From BCD1 sp965230565 (GTDB lineage: Bacteria; Bacteroidota; Bacteroidia; Chitinophagales; Saprospiraceae), in contig CBDDLH010000011.1 of assembly GCA_965230565.1 (NCBI GenBank), forward strand, positions 124,001 to 188,000: a DNA stretch of 64,000 bases, given 5' to 3'. The translations under genes and the position numbers were made by a program. Shown in pieces: positions 43,864 to 51,603 of this stretch (the stretch's first letter is position 1; every line of letters starts with the position of its first letter). Under the pieces are notes generated by a model. That model ran no database searches and was not told where the DNA came from. It saw only the letters and a list, made by a program, of their open reading frames with translations.

Positions 43864-43871
43864 CAAAGATA
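43864..43871 (-). promoter_or_regulatory. uvrB -7 element
   Basis: The minus strand reads TATCTTTG, 23 bases before the uvrB start. A TTG lies 17 bases further upstream (43891-43889), slightly close. No SOS-type box is apparent. Confidence 0.55.
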
Positions 43872-43954
43872 AGCTGAATATTTTAAAACAATTAATTTAT
43901 AAAATTATTTTTTATTGTTATTTTTCATTTAATTTGTTTTAAAATATTCAAGCT

Positions 43955-45064
43955 ATGAGCTACCAACTCAAAGACCTCTATTCTCCCCAATTCTACCACA
44001 GATTTTCAAAGATCCTGAGCCAGGAAATTGCTGATTTCGACTCGAAAAAATTTCAACAACTCATTTTTGATGAAGCCTGGGACAGCCGTGAACTTAAAGA
44101 AAGAATGTGGCATACCAGCCAGATACTTAATCGGTTTTTTCCTGAAAGCTTTGAAAGTGCCGGGGATTTGATCATGCGGTTGGTGGATGCTTCAGTAGCA
44201 GATGGATTTACGAATGCCGGCTTGCAATTCATGTGTTTGCCGGATTATGTGGAACGGTATGGTTTGGAAGATTTTGATACCTCTGTTAGGGTTTTTGAAC
44301 ACATTACTCAATTTACAAGTTGCGAATTTGCTGTCCGTCCTTTTGTAATCCGCTATCCGGTAGAAATGGTTCAGAAGATGGCTAGTTGGAGTAAGCATTC
44401 TAATGAACATGTTCGGAGATTAGCCAGTGAAGGTTCCCGCTCGCGGTTGCCATGGGCAATAGCTTTACCGGATTTTAAGACAGATCCGACACCGGTTTTG
44501 CCGATTCTGGAGAATTTGAAACACGATCCCTCAGAGTATGTACGCAGGAGTGTCGCCAATAACTTAAATGATATTGCGAAAGATAATCCGCAAATTACCC
44601 TTAAGGTGTGTCGGGAATGGATCGGGAAAACACCTGATACTGATCGCCTGGTGAAGCACGCTTGCAGGACTTTACTTAAAGCAGGGAATACTGATGCTTT
44701 ACAACTTTTTGGGTATGGAGATCCAAATGTTTTTGCTATTAGCGATTTTAAGGTTGAAACGCCAAAAGTTTTATTCGGAGAAGATTTAAAGTTTTCTTTT
44801 AGACTGTCCAATACCGGAAATTCAGAAGAACTGGTCCGGCTGGAATATGGGATGTACTATATGAAGGCTAATGGCAGTCTCTCGAAAAAGGTATTTAAAA
44901 TTTCAGAGAGACCCATTGATGCTGGCAGTGAGCAAATTATCAATCGAAAACAATCTTTCAAACCCATCTCTACCAGGAAATACTATCCTGGAGGGCATGA
45001 GGTTTCGGTTATTATCAACGGGGAGGAGAAAGGGAGGATGGCTTTTGAGTTGGTGATGAAATAA
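43955..45064 (+). CDS. AlkD-like HEAT-repeat DNA glycosylase family protein
   Basis: A 369-residue helical-repeat protein. Residues 1-240 form HEAT-like repeats with motifs seen in DNA alkylation repair proteins (AVRPFVIRYPVEMVQKMASWSKHSNEHVRRLASEGSRSRLPWA, and HDPSEYVRRSVANNLNDIAKDNP). AlkD-type enzymes excise positively charged alkylated bases without flipping them. The last 120 residues look beta-rich and may be a separate domain. Divergence from uvrB supports a repair role. Direct evidence of catalysis, such as the catalytic Asp, was not checked, so the family call is firmer than the activity. Confidence 0.82.
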   Translation: MSYQLKDLYSPQFYHRFSKILSQEIADFDSKKFQQLIFDEAWDSRELKERMWHTSQILNRFFPESFESAGDLIMRLVDASVADGFTNAGLQFMCLPDYVERYGLEDFDTSVRVFEHITQFTSCEFAVRPFVIRYPVEMVQKMASWSKHSNEHVRRLASEGSRSRLPWAIALPDFKTDPTPVLPILENLKHDPSEYVRRSVANNLNDIAKDNPQITLKVCREWIGKTPDTDRLVKHACRTLLKAGNTDALQLFGYGDPNVFAISDFKVETPKVLFGEDLKFSFRLSNTGNSEELVRLEYGMYYMKANGSLSKKVFKISERPIDAGSEQIINRKQSFKPISTRKYYPGGHEVSVIINGEEKGRMAFELVMK

Positions 45065-45071
45065 ACTTCTG

Positions 45072-45163
45072 TCGGACAGGAGTCCGATACCTTTGCTACA
45101 GGGAGAAATAAATTGATGTCGGACGGGAATCCGACGCCTTTGCTGTAGGGAAGAGGATGTCCC
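45072..45163. repeat. Two tandem REP-like units, TCGGACnGGAnTCCGA
   Basis: TCGGACAGGAGTCCGA (45072-45087) and TCGGACGGGAATCCGA (45119-45134) are near-perfect palindromes spaced 47 bases apart, each followed by CCTTTGCT(A/G)(C/T)AGGGA. The second unit ends with AGGATGTCCC. The family is related to the repeat at 10229. Confidence 0.75.
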
Positions 45164-45171
45164 GGGGAGCA

Positions 45172-46327
45172 TTATTCTTCTTCCAGATAAAAAATTTCGG
45201 AAGCAATTTGGTCTGCAAGGAGTTTGCCTTTGGAAGTGAGAACAAAGCTGCCTTGCTTTTGAATCATATGACCACTCTGCAGATACAGCTGGATTTTTTC
45301 AATAAAATGTGTTTTCAAAGAATCTCCAAAGGAATCAATTTTTTTCTCAGAACATCCCCAGATCGTTCGCATCCCTGTCATCACATATTCATTAAACCTT
45401 TGAGCCAATGACAAAACTTCTTTTTCAAATAAAGGTTTTGGAGGCTCCATACCATTTGATATGGCCTCAATGGCCCTGATGTAAAAAGCATTATTTGGTA
45501 TGTTCCATTGTCTTGACGACCCATCAAAAGAGTGAGCTGCGGGACCTACGCCTAAATAATTCTTCCCTTTCCAATAGGATGAATTGTGAACAGCATAAAA
45601 GCCGGGTTTTGCAAAATTGGAGATCTCATAATGATCGTATCCGTATTTATTCATTTGTTCCATCAGCATTTCAAACTGGGTAGCTGCATGATCATCATCC
45701 GGTTGTTTGGCCTTTCCTGATTTGACAAAATGTGCCAGGGCAGTTTTCTCCTCTATCGTCAGGGCATAACAGGAAAGATGAGTAACCTTAAATTTTAATA
45801 ATTGCCTAATGTTATATAGCCAGTTTTCATGAGGGGTGGTAGGTGAACCATAGATCAAGTCGACCGTCAGGTTGTTAAACCCAAAATCCTGGGCAGCCTT
45901 GATACAGGCTTCCGCTTCTGATTTATTGTGGGCTCTGTTCCAAAACTTCAGGTCTTCATCAAAAAAAGATTGTACACCAATACTGAGTCGATTTACCGGA
46001 AGGTTTTGCAGTATTTGTAATTTCTCCGGATTCAAGTCGTCCGGATTCGCTTCCAGAGTGACTTCGGCATTTTGGTCTACTGAAAAATGTTTGAATATTT
46101 TTTCGAAGATTTTCTCCAGATCACTTTGGGAAAGTAAGGAAGGGGTGCCTCCGCCAAAATAAATAGATTCCAAATGATTATCCGTCAAGATAGTCCTTTC
46201 TGAGTTCAATTTCCTGAAGCATTGCTTCGACAAGGATGTCTTTATTTTTCAAAGAGGTCGAAAAATGGAAATTGCAATAGTGGCATGCCTGCTTGCAAAA
46301 AGGAATATGTAGGTAAATGCCTGACAC
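45172..46327 (-). pseudogene. hemW: HemW-like radical SAM protein, split by a +1 frameshift
   Basis: HemW is a heme chaperone related to oxygen-independent coproporphyrinogen oxidase. Two frames are needed. Frame A runs from GTG at 46327 and gives SGIYLHIPFCKQACHYCNF, with the CxxxCxxC iron-sulfur motif, to EIELRKDYLDG and a TAA at 46178. Frame B gives ESIYFGGGTPSLLS and the whole remaining protein down to 45172. The join near 46190 needs one base skipped (KDYL then TDNHLESIYFGGG), so one extra base has been inserted there. Without frame A the protein loses its cluster. This is a true pseudogene, a recoding site or a sequencing error; the rest of the gene is intact, which favours error, recent mutation or recoding. 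Confidence 0.85.
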
Positions 46328-46360
46328 TTAAAAGTTGTTGGTGAAAAACTGATTCGATGA

Positions 46361-46394
46361 TTTAGCGAATTTTCGCTAAAATCTTGTATTTTTG
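46361..46394 (+). promoter_or_regulatory. XRE gene promoter with 20-bp perfect palindrome
   Basis: TTTAGCGAATTTTCGCTAAA (46361-46380) is a perfect palindrome (nine-base arms, two-base centre). It lies six bases before the -7 element TATTTTTG (46387-46394) of the XRE regulator gene and 33 bases before the hemW start on the other strand. The position between -33 and -7 suggests autorepression, and it could affect both divergent genes. Confidence 0.8.
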
Positions 46395-46400
46395 AGACAT

Positions 46401-47891
46401 ATGAAATCTATAACACAGAGTGATCGGATCATCTTCGGCTTAAAAGTAAGACAATTGCGGCAAGGCAAACAACTTTCTTTTGCAGATTTGTCAAAACTGG
46501 CGAATGTGTCCGTTTCTTATCTCAATGAAATTGAAAAAGGTAAGAAATATCCTAAAGAAGACAAGATTTTTGCCTTGTCAGAAGCATTAGGTGTTCCATA
46601 TGATGAATTGGTGTCCTCTGAATTGGATAGTAGCCTTGCCCCGGTTACTGAGTTGTTGCAATCCAATTTTCTGAATGAACTGCCATTGGATATGTTCGGT
46701 ATCGAACTGGCCAAGGTTGTAGAGATCATTGCCAGCGCTCCTTCAAGGGTAGGGGCATTTATTTCCACCTTGTTGGAAATTTCAAGGAATTATGCACTGA
46801 AGGACGAACATTTTTACTTTGCAGCCCTAAGGTCGTACCTGGAGTTGCATGATAACTTTTTCCCGGAATTGGAAGAAAAGGTGGATGATTTTAAAAAACA
46901 ATATAATCTGCCCCTTGACAAACCTGTCGCTGGAGCGGCATTAAAGATCATACTCGAAACCGAGTTCGGATATACAATTAAAGAAGATGGCTTGATTGGT
47001 CTGGAAGAATTGCAGCATATGAGATCTGTCTATCTTCCCAATAAAAAGGAACTACTATTAAATGAAAGTCTCAGTGATGCTCAAAAAACTTTTCAATACG
47101 GAAAAGAAATTGCCTTCAATTTTCTGAAATTAGAAGAGCGGGCAGGTACCTCATCATTGCTTAAACCCAAGACCTTTGAAGAGGTGCTCAACCACTCCAA
47201 AGCGATATATTTTTCCGTAGCACTTCGGGTGCCCCTTAAGGCTTTTGTAGATGAAGTGGCCGGTTTTTTTGAAACTTCTCAATGGTCTGAAAGCGGCTTA
47301 CTGAATATGCTTGACCATTATGAGGCCTCCCCTGAGATCATCTATCATCGGCTGACCAATGTTTTGCCAAAGTATTTTGGTATTAAAAAAATATATTTCC
47401 TGAGGTTTACTTATGACCGATTGGAGGAAAGGTATAAAATTGACCGGGAGTTGCATTTATCTTATCGCCATCCTCCGCACAGCAATAGTCTTTCCGAACA
47501 TTATTGTCGCCGCTGGATTGCTGTTTCCTTATTAAAAGAATTACAGGAAAGACAGGATGCCGGAGAAAAGGTGAATGCCATTGCACGGGCCCAACGGTCG
47601 CACTATGCTCATACCGGAGAAGAATACCTGAACCTGACCATCGCCAGGCCAGGACACCCTGGGCAAGGCCAGAACGTCAGTGTGACAATTGGTATGTTAA
47701 TCGATAAAAAATTGAAAAAGCAGGTGAAGTTCCTGGATGATCCTTTCATCCAAACCAGAACCGTCAACAGAACGTGTGAAAGATGCAGTGTTGAAGATTG
47801 CGTCGACAGGGTAGCAGATCCTGTTGTCATACAAAGGCGGCAGAAACTTAATAAAATCCAGCAGGTCATCCAGTCGCTGGATAAAAATTAA
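46401..47891 (+). CDS. XRE family regulator, ScfR/RamB-like
   Basis: Transcription regulator of about 496 residues. A helix-turn-helix (about 10-70: KVRQLRQGKQLSFADLSKLANVSVSYLNEIEKGKKYP) is followed by a long regulatory part. It ends with four cysteines in the last 45 residues (RTCERCSVEDCVDRVADP), the layout of ScfR/RamB-type proteins that control short-chain fatty acid, acetate or glyoxylate metabolism. The DUF955 metallopeptidase signature is not evident. The start is the ATG at 46401 since the frame upstream opens with TTG inside the promoter. The palindrome at 46361 is the likely binding site. The target pathway is not in the window. Confidence 0.85.
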   Translation: MKSITQSDRIIFGLKVRQLRQGKQLSFADLSKLANVSVSYLNEIEKGKKYPKEDKIFALSEALGVPYDELVSSELDSSLAPVTELLQSNFLNELPLDMFGIELAKVVEIIASAPSRVGAFISTLLEISRNYALKDEHFYFAALRSYLELHDNFFPELEEKVDDFKKQYNLPLDKPVAGAALKIILETEFGYTIKEDGLIGLEELQHMRSVYLPNKKELLLNESLSDAQKTFQYGKEIAFNFLKLEERAGTSSLLKPKTFEEVLNHSKAIYFSVALRVPLKAFVDEVAGFFETSQWSESGLLNMLDHYEASPEIIYHRLTNVLPKYFGIKKIYFLRFTYDRLEERYKIDRELHLSYRHPPHSNSLSEHYCRRWIAVSLLKELQERQDAGEKVNAIARAQRSHYAHTGEEYLNLTIARPGHPGQGQNVSVTIGMLIDKKLKKQVKFLDDPFIQTRTVNRTCERCSVEDCVDRVADPVVIQRRQKLNKIQQVIQSLDKN

Positions 47892-47909
47892 ACTTTTTTC
47901 CATAGCCTC

Positions 47910-47958
47910 TTGCGCGATAAAGAATTCTTGTTTACATTTGCATTAACCATCTGGTTAA
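47910..47958 (+). promoter_or_regulatory. tetR promoter and operator
   Basis: TTG (47910-47912), a 20-base spacer, TACATTTG (47933-47940), then TTAACCATCTGGTTAA (47943-47958), a perfect palindrome (seven-base arms, two-base centre) right over the expected transcription start. This is a classic TetR autorepression layout. A variant of the operator lies at 49186. Confidence 0.85.
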
Positions 47959-47970
47959 ATTTTTTAGTTA

Positions 47971-48579
47971 ATGAGTGAAAAGCAAGATACGGAGTTAATA
48001 ATCAAGGAGGCAGCCAGGGATATTTTTCTGAAAAAAGGATATGCCGGAGCGAGGATGCAGGATATTGCTGATAAAGCAGGGATTAATAAAGCCTTGTTGC
48101 ATTATTATTTCCGTTCAAAAGAGAAATTGTTTGATGTTATTTTTTTTGAACAATTCGGGAAGTTGATCGGTCAGGTCAAGGAGGGATTGAGGGGTGATAT
48201 GGATTTACATGGTAAAATCGATTTCTTCGTTGATAAATACATAGGGCTGCTGGAAGAAAATCCATATTTACCACTTTTTGTGATTAATGAATTGAGTAGT
48301 GATCCTGAAAGGTTTATCGATAAGCTCAAAAGTTTTGAGGTTTATCCTGAAGCAGCATCAATGGTTAGTTTGATGATGCAGGAAATGGAAAAAGGATCGA
48401 TAAAAAAATATAATCCTTTTCATTTGATCTTAAATATAATGTCACTCTCCGTGTTTCCTTTTATTGCCAAACCGATGTTAAAGACCATAATAAAGATTGA
48501 AGAAGAGGACTGGAAGGAACTCATGGCGGAGCGAAAGGAGCAAGTGAAGGCATTTATTTTTAATGCACTTGAAATTTAA
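47971..48579 (+). CDS. TetR/AcrR family repressor
   Basis: A 202-residue repressor. The N-terminal helix-turn-helix (about 8-55) is canonical: AARDIFLKKGYAGARMQDIADKAGINKALLHYYFRSKEKLFDVIF. The C-terminal ligand domain (60-202) is not assignable to a ligand. Its own promoter carries a perfect palindrome, and a related 16-base site lies in front of the TolC-HlyD-ABC cluster downstream, so it likely represses itself and that efflux system. In E. coli a TetR protein (CecR/YbiH) controls the similar ybhGFSR operon. A lipoprotein gene follows after 31 bases and is probably co-transcribed. Confidence 0.93.
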   Translation: MSEKQDTELIIKEAARDIFLKKGYAGARMQDIADKAGINKALLHYYFRSKEKLFDVIFFEQFGKLIGQVKEGLRGDMDLHGKIDFFVDKYIGLLEENPYLPLFVINELSSDPERFIDKLKSFEVYPEAASMVSLMMQEMEKGSIKKYNPFHLILNIMSLSVFPFIAKPMLKTIIKIEEEDWKELMAERKEQVKAFIFNALEI

Positions 48580-48610
48580 AACGTTAACCTAAAACACATA
48601 AAATTCGATC

Positions 48611-49117
48611 ATGCAGAAAATCAAAATTATTCTTTTTTTCTTTTTAGCGATTGCTTTTGTAGCCTGCGATACCAATAACAGTGCGGAGCCAGGCGTGGAA
48701 ACAGAATCCGCACCTGAATCAAAGGAGTCCAACAAGGCGACAATGATTCCCGGAGCTCCGGATTTGGGATCACCGGCAGCTGCTGCAGTGAAACTGGATA
48801 ATGGTAAGAAATGGAAAGCGAATGCCGAAACTACGGAAGGTATCAATAAAATGATGGCCAGTGTAAAGAAGGCTATCGCCAGTGAAACGGCTGATATTGA
48901 TGCCTACAGGAAATTAGGGAAATCTCTTCAGCAGGATTTTAATGAGATTTTTCAAAAGTGTACTATGACCGGAGAGGCACATGATCAATTGCATAATTTC
49001 CTTTTACCAATGGTAGACATGGTAAAAACCTTTGAACAAAAAGATATGGCATCATGTGAAAAAATGTTGCCACAGATGAAGGAACACTTAGGCAGTTATT
49101 ATGCCTATTTTGAATAA
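48611..49117 (+). CDS. Small lipoprotein of unknown function
   Basis: I do not recognise this 168-residue protein. The signal IILFFFLAIAFVAC places the lipid cysteine at residue 19, followed by an acidic, Ser/Ala-rich linker to about 65. A helical domain of about 100 residues follows (WKANAETTEGINKMMASVKKAIAS ... LGKSLQQDFNEIFQKCTMTGEAHDQLHNFLLPMVDMV). The pattern suggests a four-helix bundle, with two cysteines (C116 and C150) that could pair. The position between tetR and the efflux genes suggests it is induced with them, perhaps as an envelope-stress or accessory factor. Confidence 0.75.
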   Translation: MQKIKIILFFFLAIAFVACDTNNSAEPGVETESAPESKESNKATMIPGAPDLGSPAAAAVKLDNGKKWKANAETTEGINKMMASVKKAIASETADIDAYRKLGKSLQQDFNEIFQKCTMTGEAHDQLHNFLLPMVDMVKTFEQKDMASCEKMLPQMKEHLGSYYAYFE

Positions 49118-49144
49118 AAAATAAGCGAGAGGACGGTAAGTTTT

Positions 49145-49201
49145 TTTGGGAAGGCATATGCTCCTCTCCTTTTTTTGCCCAGTATTTAACCAAACAGTTA
49201 A
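49145..49201 (+). promoter_or_regulatory. Efflux-operon promoter region with TetR-like operator
   Basis: A weak promoter (TTTG at 49145-49148, 21 bases, then TTTTTTTG ending 49177) is followed by TTAACCAAACAGTTAA (49186-49201), which matches the tetR operator TTAACCATCTGGTTAA at 12 of 16 bases, including both outer half-sites. The site ends 17 bases before the TolC start codon. Confidence 0.7.
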
Positions 49202-49218
49202 ATCTAAAAATTAAATAA

Positions 49219-50496
49219 ATGAAGTCTGTTACCATATTTCTAGGAACGCTGCTTTTGCTGACCATAAATCTGCATGATTTGAAGGGGCAGCAGGAGATTT
49301 CTCTCGAGCAATGTTATGAATGGGCGGAAAAGAATTACCCCCTGGTCAAACAGAAAGCTTTGAATGAACAATATACCCAGGTTCGACTGGATATTATTGA
49401 GGCAGAGAAGAAACCAACCGTATCCTGGAACGCTCAGGCCAATATTCAATCGGAGGCGCTGGAAATAAACTTTCCTTTTCCGGGAATTGAAGGAATCGAA
49501 TTGCCGATATACAGGGCTCAAACTACTTTGGATGCAGGGTATTTATTGTATGATGGAGGTTTGAGGGATGCAAAAAAGGCTGTCGAAAGATCGTCGTTGG
49601 CCACAAGTAATCAGATGGTTGAGGTTGAATTGTATCAGATCAAAGACCGGATCGATCAGTATTTCTGGGGATTAGTGCTTTTAGAAGTGCAGGACAGTAT
49701 TCTGATCAATGCAGAACAGACCCTGTCTTCAAAAATGCAATCTCTGGAAGCCGCTGTTGAACATGGAGTAGTGTTACCTGCACAATTGAAAAAACTGGAG
49801 GTGGAAAAACTGAAACTGGAAGCTCAAAGAGAAATGGCCATGGGCAAACGAAAAAGTTTGCTGGCTTTACTTTCAGAGGCTACAGGGCAGGAGGTCAACT
49901 TTCCGATTTCCATAGTTGTTCCGGATCTCACTTCAGAAGTTATGACGACCACACTGGAACGGCCTGAACAAGCCCTGTTCGATTTTCAGAAGCAACAGAT
50001 TTTATCTAATAATGCCATGTTGGATGCCAGTAAGAAGCCAAAAGTAAGTGCATTCATTCAGGCCGGAGTGGGATATCCAAATCCCCTCAATTTTGTAGAA
50101 GATGAGATTAGTCCGTTTGCCGTCGGTGGGGTGAAATTTTCCTGGAATATACTGGATTGGGGCAAAACTGATAAGCAAAAACAGGCTCTTCAGTTGCAGG
50201 CAATGATGGTGGACACAAAAAAAGAGACTTTTGAGTTTAACCTCAATTCCCTGAACGGAAAATATAAAGAAGATATCGCCGCACTGGAAAAACAACTGGA
50301 AAAGGACAAAGCCATTCTCCAGTTACAGGAAGATATCCTGGATGATTACAGTGCACAATTGGATAATGGAGTGATCACGGCAACGGATTATACTACTCAA
50401 CTAAATGAGGGAGTCCAGGCACAGTTACAACTTCAAATTCATCAATTACAGATACAGCAACTGAAGTCGGAGTACCTGACCAAAATGGGAAGGTGA
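49219..50496 (+). CDS. TolC family outer membrane efflux protein
   Basis: Outer-membrane channel of 425 residues. After a signal peptide (1-23, ends LKGQ) come two long helical repeats typical of TolC/OEP proteins: ISLEQCYEWAEKNYPLVKQKALNEQYTQ at the start, and DASKKPKVSAFIQAGVGYPNP ... GGVKFSWNILDWGKTDKQKQALQLQ in the second half, with extended heptad helices between. It provides the exit duct for the HlyD/ABC partners encoded next to it. It is the first gene after the putative TetR operator. AGTC-type heptamers begin ten bases after its stop. Confidence 0.92.
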   Translation: MKSVTIFLGTLLLLTINLHDLKGQQEISLEQCYEWAEKNYPLVKQKALNEQYTQVRLDIIEAEKKPTVSWNAQANIQSEALEINFPFPGIEGIELPIYRAQTTLDAGYLLYDGGLRDAKKAVERSSLATSNQMVEVELYQIKDRIDQYFWGLVLLEVQDSILINAEQTLSSKMQSLEAAVEHGVVLPAQLKKLEVEKLKLEAQREMAMGKRKSLLALLSEATGQEVNFPISIVVPDLTSEVMTTTLERPEQALFDFQKQQILSNNAMLDASKKPKVSAFIQAGVGYPNPLNFVEDEISPFAVGGVKFSWNILDWGKTDKQKQALQLQAMMVDTKKETFEFNLNSLNGKYKEDIAALEKQLEKDKAILQLQEDILDDYSAQLDNGVITATDYTTQLNEGVQAQLQLQIHQLQIQQLKSEYLTKMGR

Positions 50497-50506
50497 TGTA
50501 GGGTTA

Positions 50507-50548
50507 AGTCTGCAGTCTTCAGCCCACAGTTTACAGTTAGCAGTCATA
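50507..50548. repeat. AGTCNNC heptamer array
   Basis: Six 7-base units in register (AGTCTGC, AGTCTTC, AGCCCAC, AGTTTAC, AGTTAGC, AGTCATA), ten bases after the TolC stop. Confidence 0.8.
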
Positions 50549-50577
50549 AATTAAGAAATAGAGAGATTGATAAAGGT

Positions 50578-50627
50578 TGAGTAACGTCAAACGATATCAA
50601 ACAATGTCAAACAACATTAAACAAAAA
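50578..50627. repeat. CAAACAATGT decamer array
   Basis: Five units with a period of exactly ten (TGAGTAACGT, CAAACGATAT, CAAACAATGT, CAAACAACAT, TAAACAAAAA), ending seven bases before the HlyD start codon. Confidence 0.75.
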
Positions 50628-50634
50628 AATTATC

Positions 50635-51531
50635 ATGTATAAACACGGTTTAATCCTATCAGCCCTGGTTATCCTGATTTTATCTTCCTGTAAGGGAGAT
50701 GAGGAAAGGGCGGATGCGTATGGAAATTTTGAAGCCACTTCTACTATTGTAAGTGTGGAAGCGAATGGAAAATTACAATTCTTTCCGGTTGAAGAAGGTC
50801 AAAACCTGGAGGTCGGTCAGTTAATTGCCATAGTGGATACTACAGCACTTGTTTTGCAAAAGGAACAATTGCTTTCCAGAATCAAAGCTGTCCGGGCCAA
50901 AACCCAGGACCCCGGACCGCAAATCGATGTTTTAAAGGAACAAAAAGCCACCCTGGTTCATGAGCAAAACAGAGTGAAAAAGTTGTTGGCTGATAATGCC
51001 GCTACACCAAAGCAACTGGATGATATCAATGCGCAGATCGCCATTGTGGAGAAGCAAATTGATGCTGCGAAACGGCAGGCCAATTTGGCCAATAACGGGA
51101 TTTTGAGTGAAATAGATCCTGTAAAGGCACAGATTGAAGTTTTGGAGGAGCAGATTCGTAAGTGTTATGTGTACAACCCTGTAAATGGAACGGTATTGAC
51201 CAAACTGGCGGAACCATCCGAAGTTGTGGCCTTCAGCAAACCCTTATACCGCATAGCCAATCTCGACCATTTAACGTTAAGAGCTTTTGTCAGCGGTGAA
51301 CAACTGACGAGTATCAAAGTAGGCCAGGAAGTCGAAGTATTAACGGACGGACCTGATGATACCATGAATAGTCAAAAGGGAACCATTACCTGGGTAGCTG
51401 AAAATGCAGAATTTACGCCAAAGACTATCCAAACAAAGGAAGAAAGAGTGAACCTCGTGTATGCGGTAAAAGTAAAAGTGAAGAATGATGGATCTCTGAA
51501 AATCGGCATGCCGGCCGAAATGAATTTCTAG
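50635..51531 (+). CDS. HlyD family membrane fusion lipoprotein
   Basis: Periplasmic adaptor of 298 residues linking the ABC transporter to TolC. It has a lipoprotein signal (ILILSSC, lipid Cys19), a biotinyl-lipoyl half (VSVEANGKLQFFPVEEGQNLEVGQLIAIVDT), a helical hairpin (about 75-165, VHEQNRVKKLLADNAATPKQLDDINAQIAIVEKQI), the second lipoyl half (VYNPVNGTVLTKLAEPSEVV) and a beta-barrel domain. It resembles E. coli YbhG, including the short length. Its TAG stop lies inside the AT-rich hairpin repeat at 51530. Confidence 0.92.
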   Translation: MYKHGLILSALVILILSSCKGDEERADAYGNFEATSTIVSVEANGKLQFFPVEEGQNLEVGQLIAIVDTTALVLQKEQLLSRIKAVRAKTQDPGPQIDVLKEQKATLVHEQNRVKKLLADNAATPKQLDDINAQIAIVEKQIDAAKRQANLANNGILSEIDPVKAQIEVLEEQIRKCYVYNPVNGTVLTKLAEPSEVVAFSKPLYRIANLDHLTLRAFVSGEQLTSIKVGQEVEVLTDGPDDTMNSQKGTITWVAENAEFTPKTIQTKEERVNLVYAVKVKVKNDGSLKIGMPAEMNF

Positions 51532-51562
51532 AAATACTATTTTTCAAAAAAATAGTATTTCT
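51530..51562. repeat. AT-rich hairpin repeat, copy 2
   Basis: AGAAATACTATTTTT (51530-51544) and AAAAATAGTATTTCT (51548-51562) pair perfectly around three bases. The HlyD stop codon TAG (51529-51531) is part of its left edge. Other copies are at 32452 and 63885. Confidence 0.85.
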
Positions 51563-51565
51563 GAC

Positions 51566-51600
51566 AACCAGCAACCAGTAACTTGTAATCAGCAACCGAA
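51566..51600. repeat. AACCAGN heptamer array 5
   Basis: Five units (AACCAGC, AACCAGT, AACTTGT, AATCAGC, AACCGAA) ending three bases before the ATG of the first ABC ATPase gene. Confidence 0.8.
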
Positions 51601-51603
51601 TTC

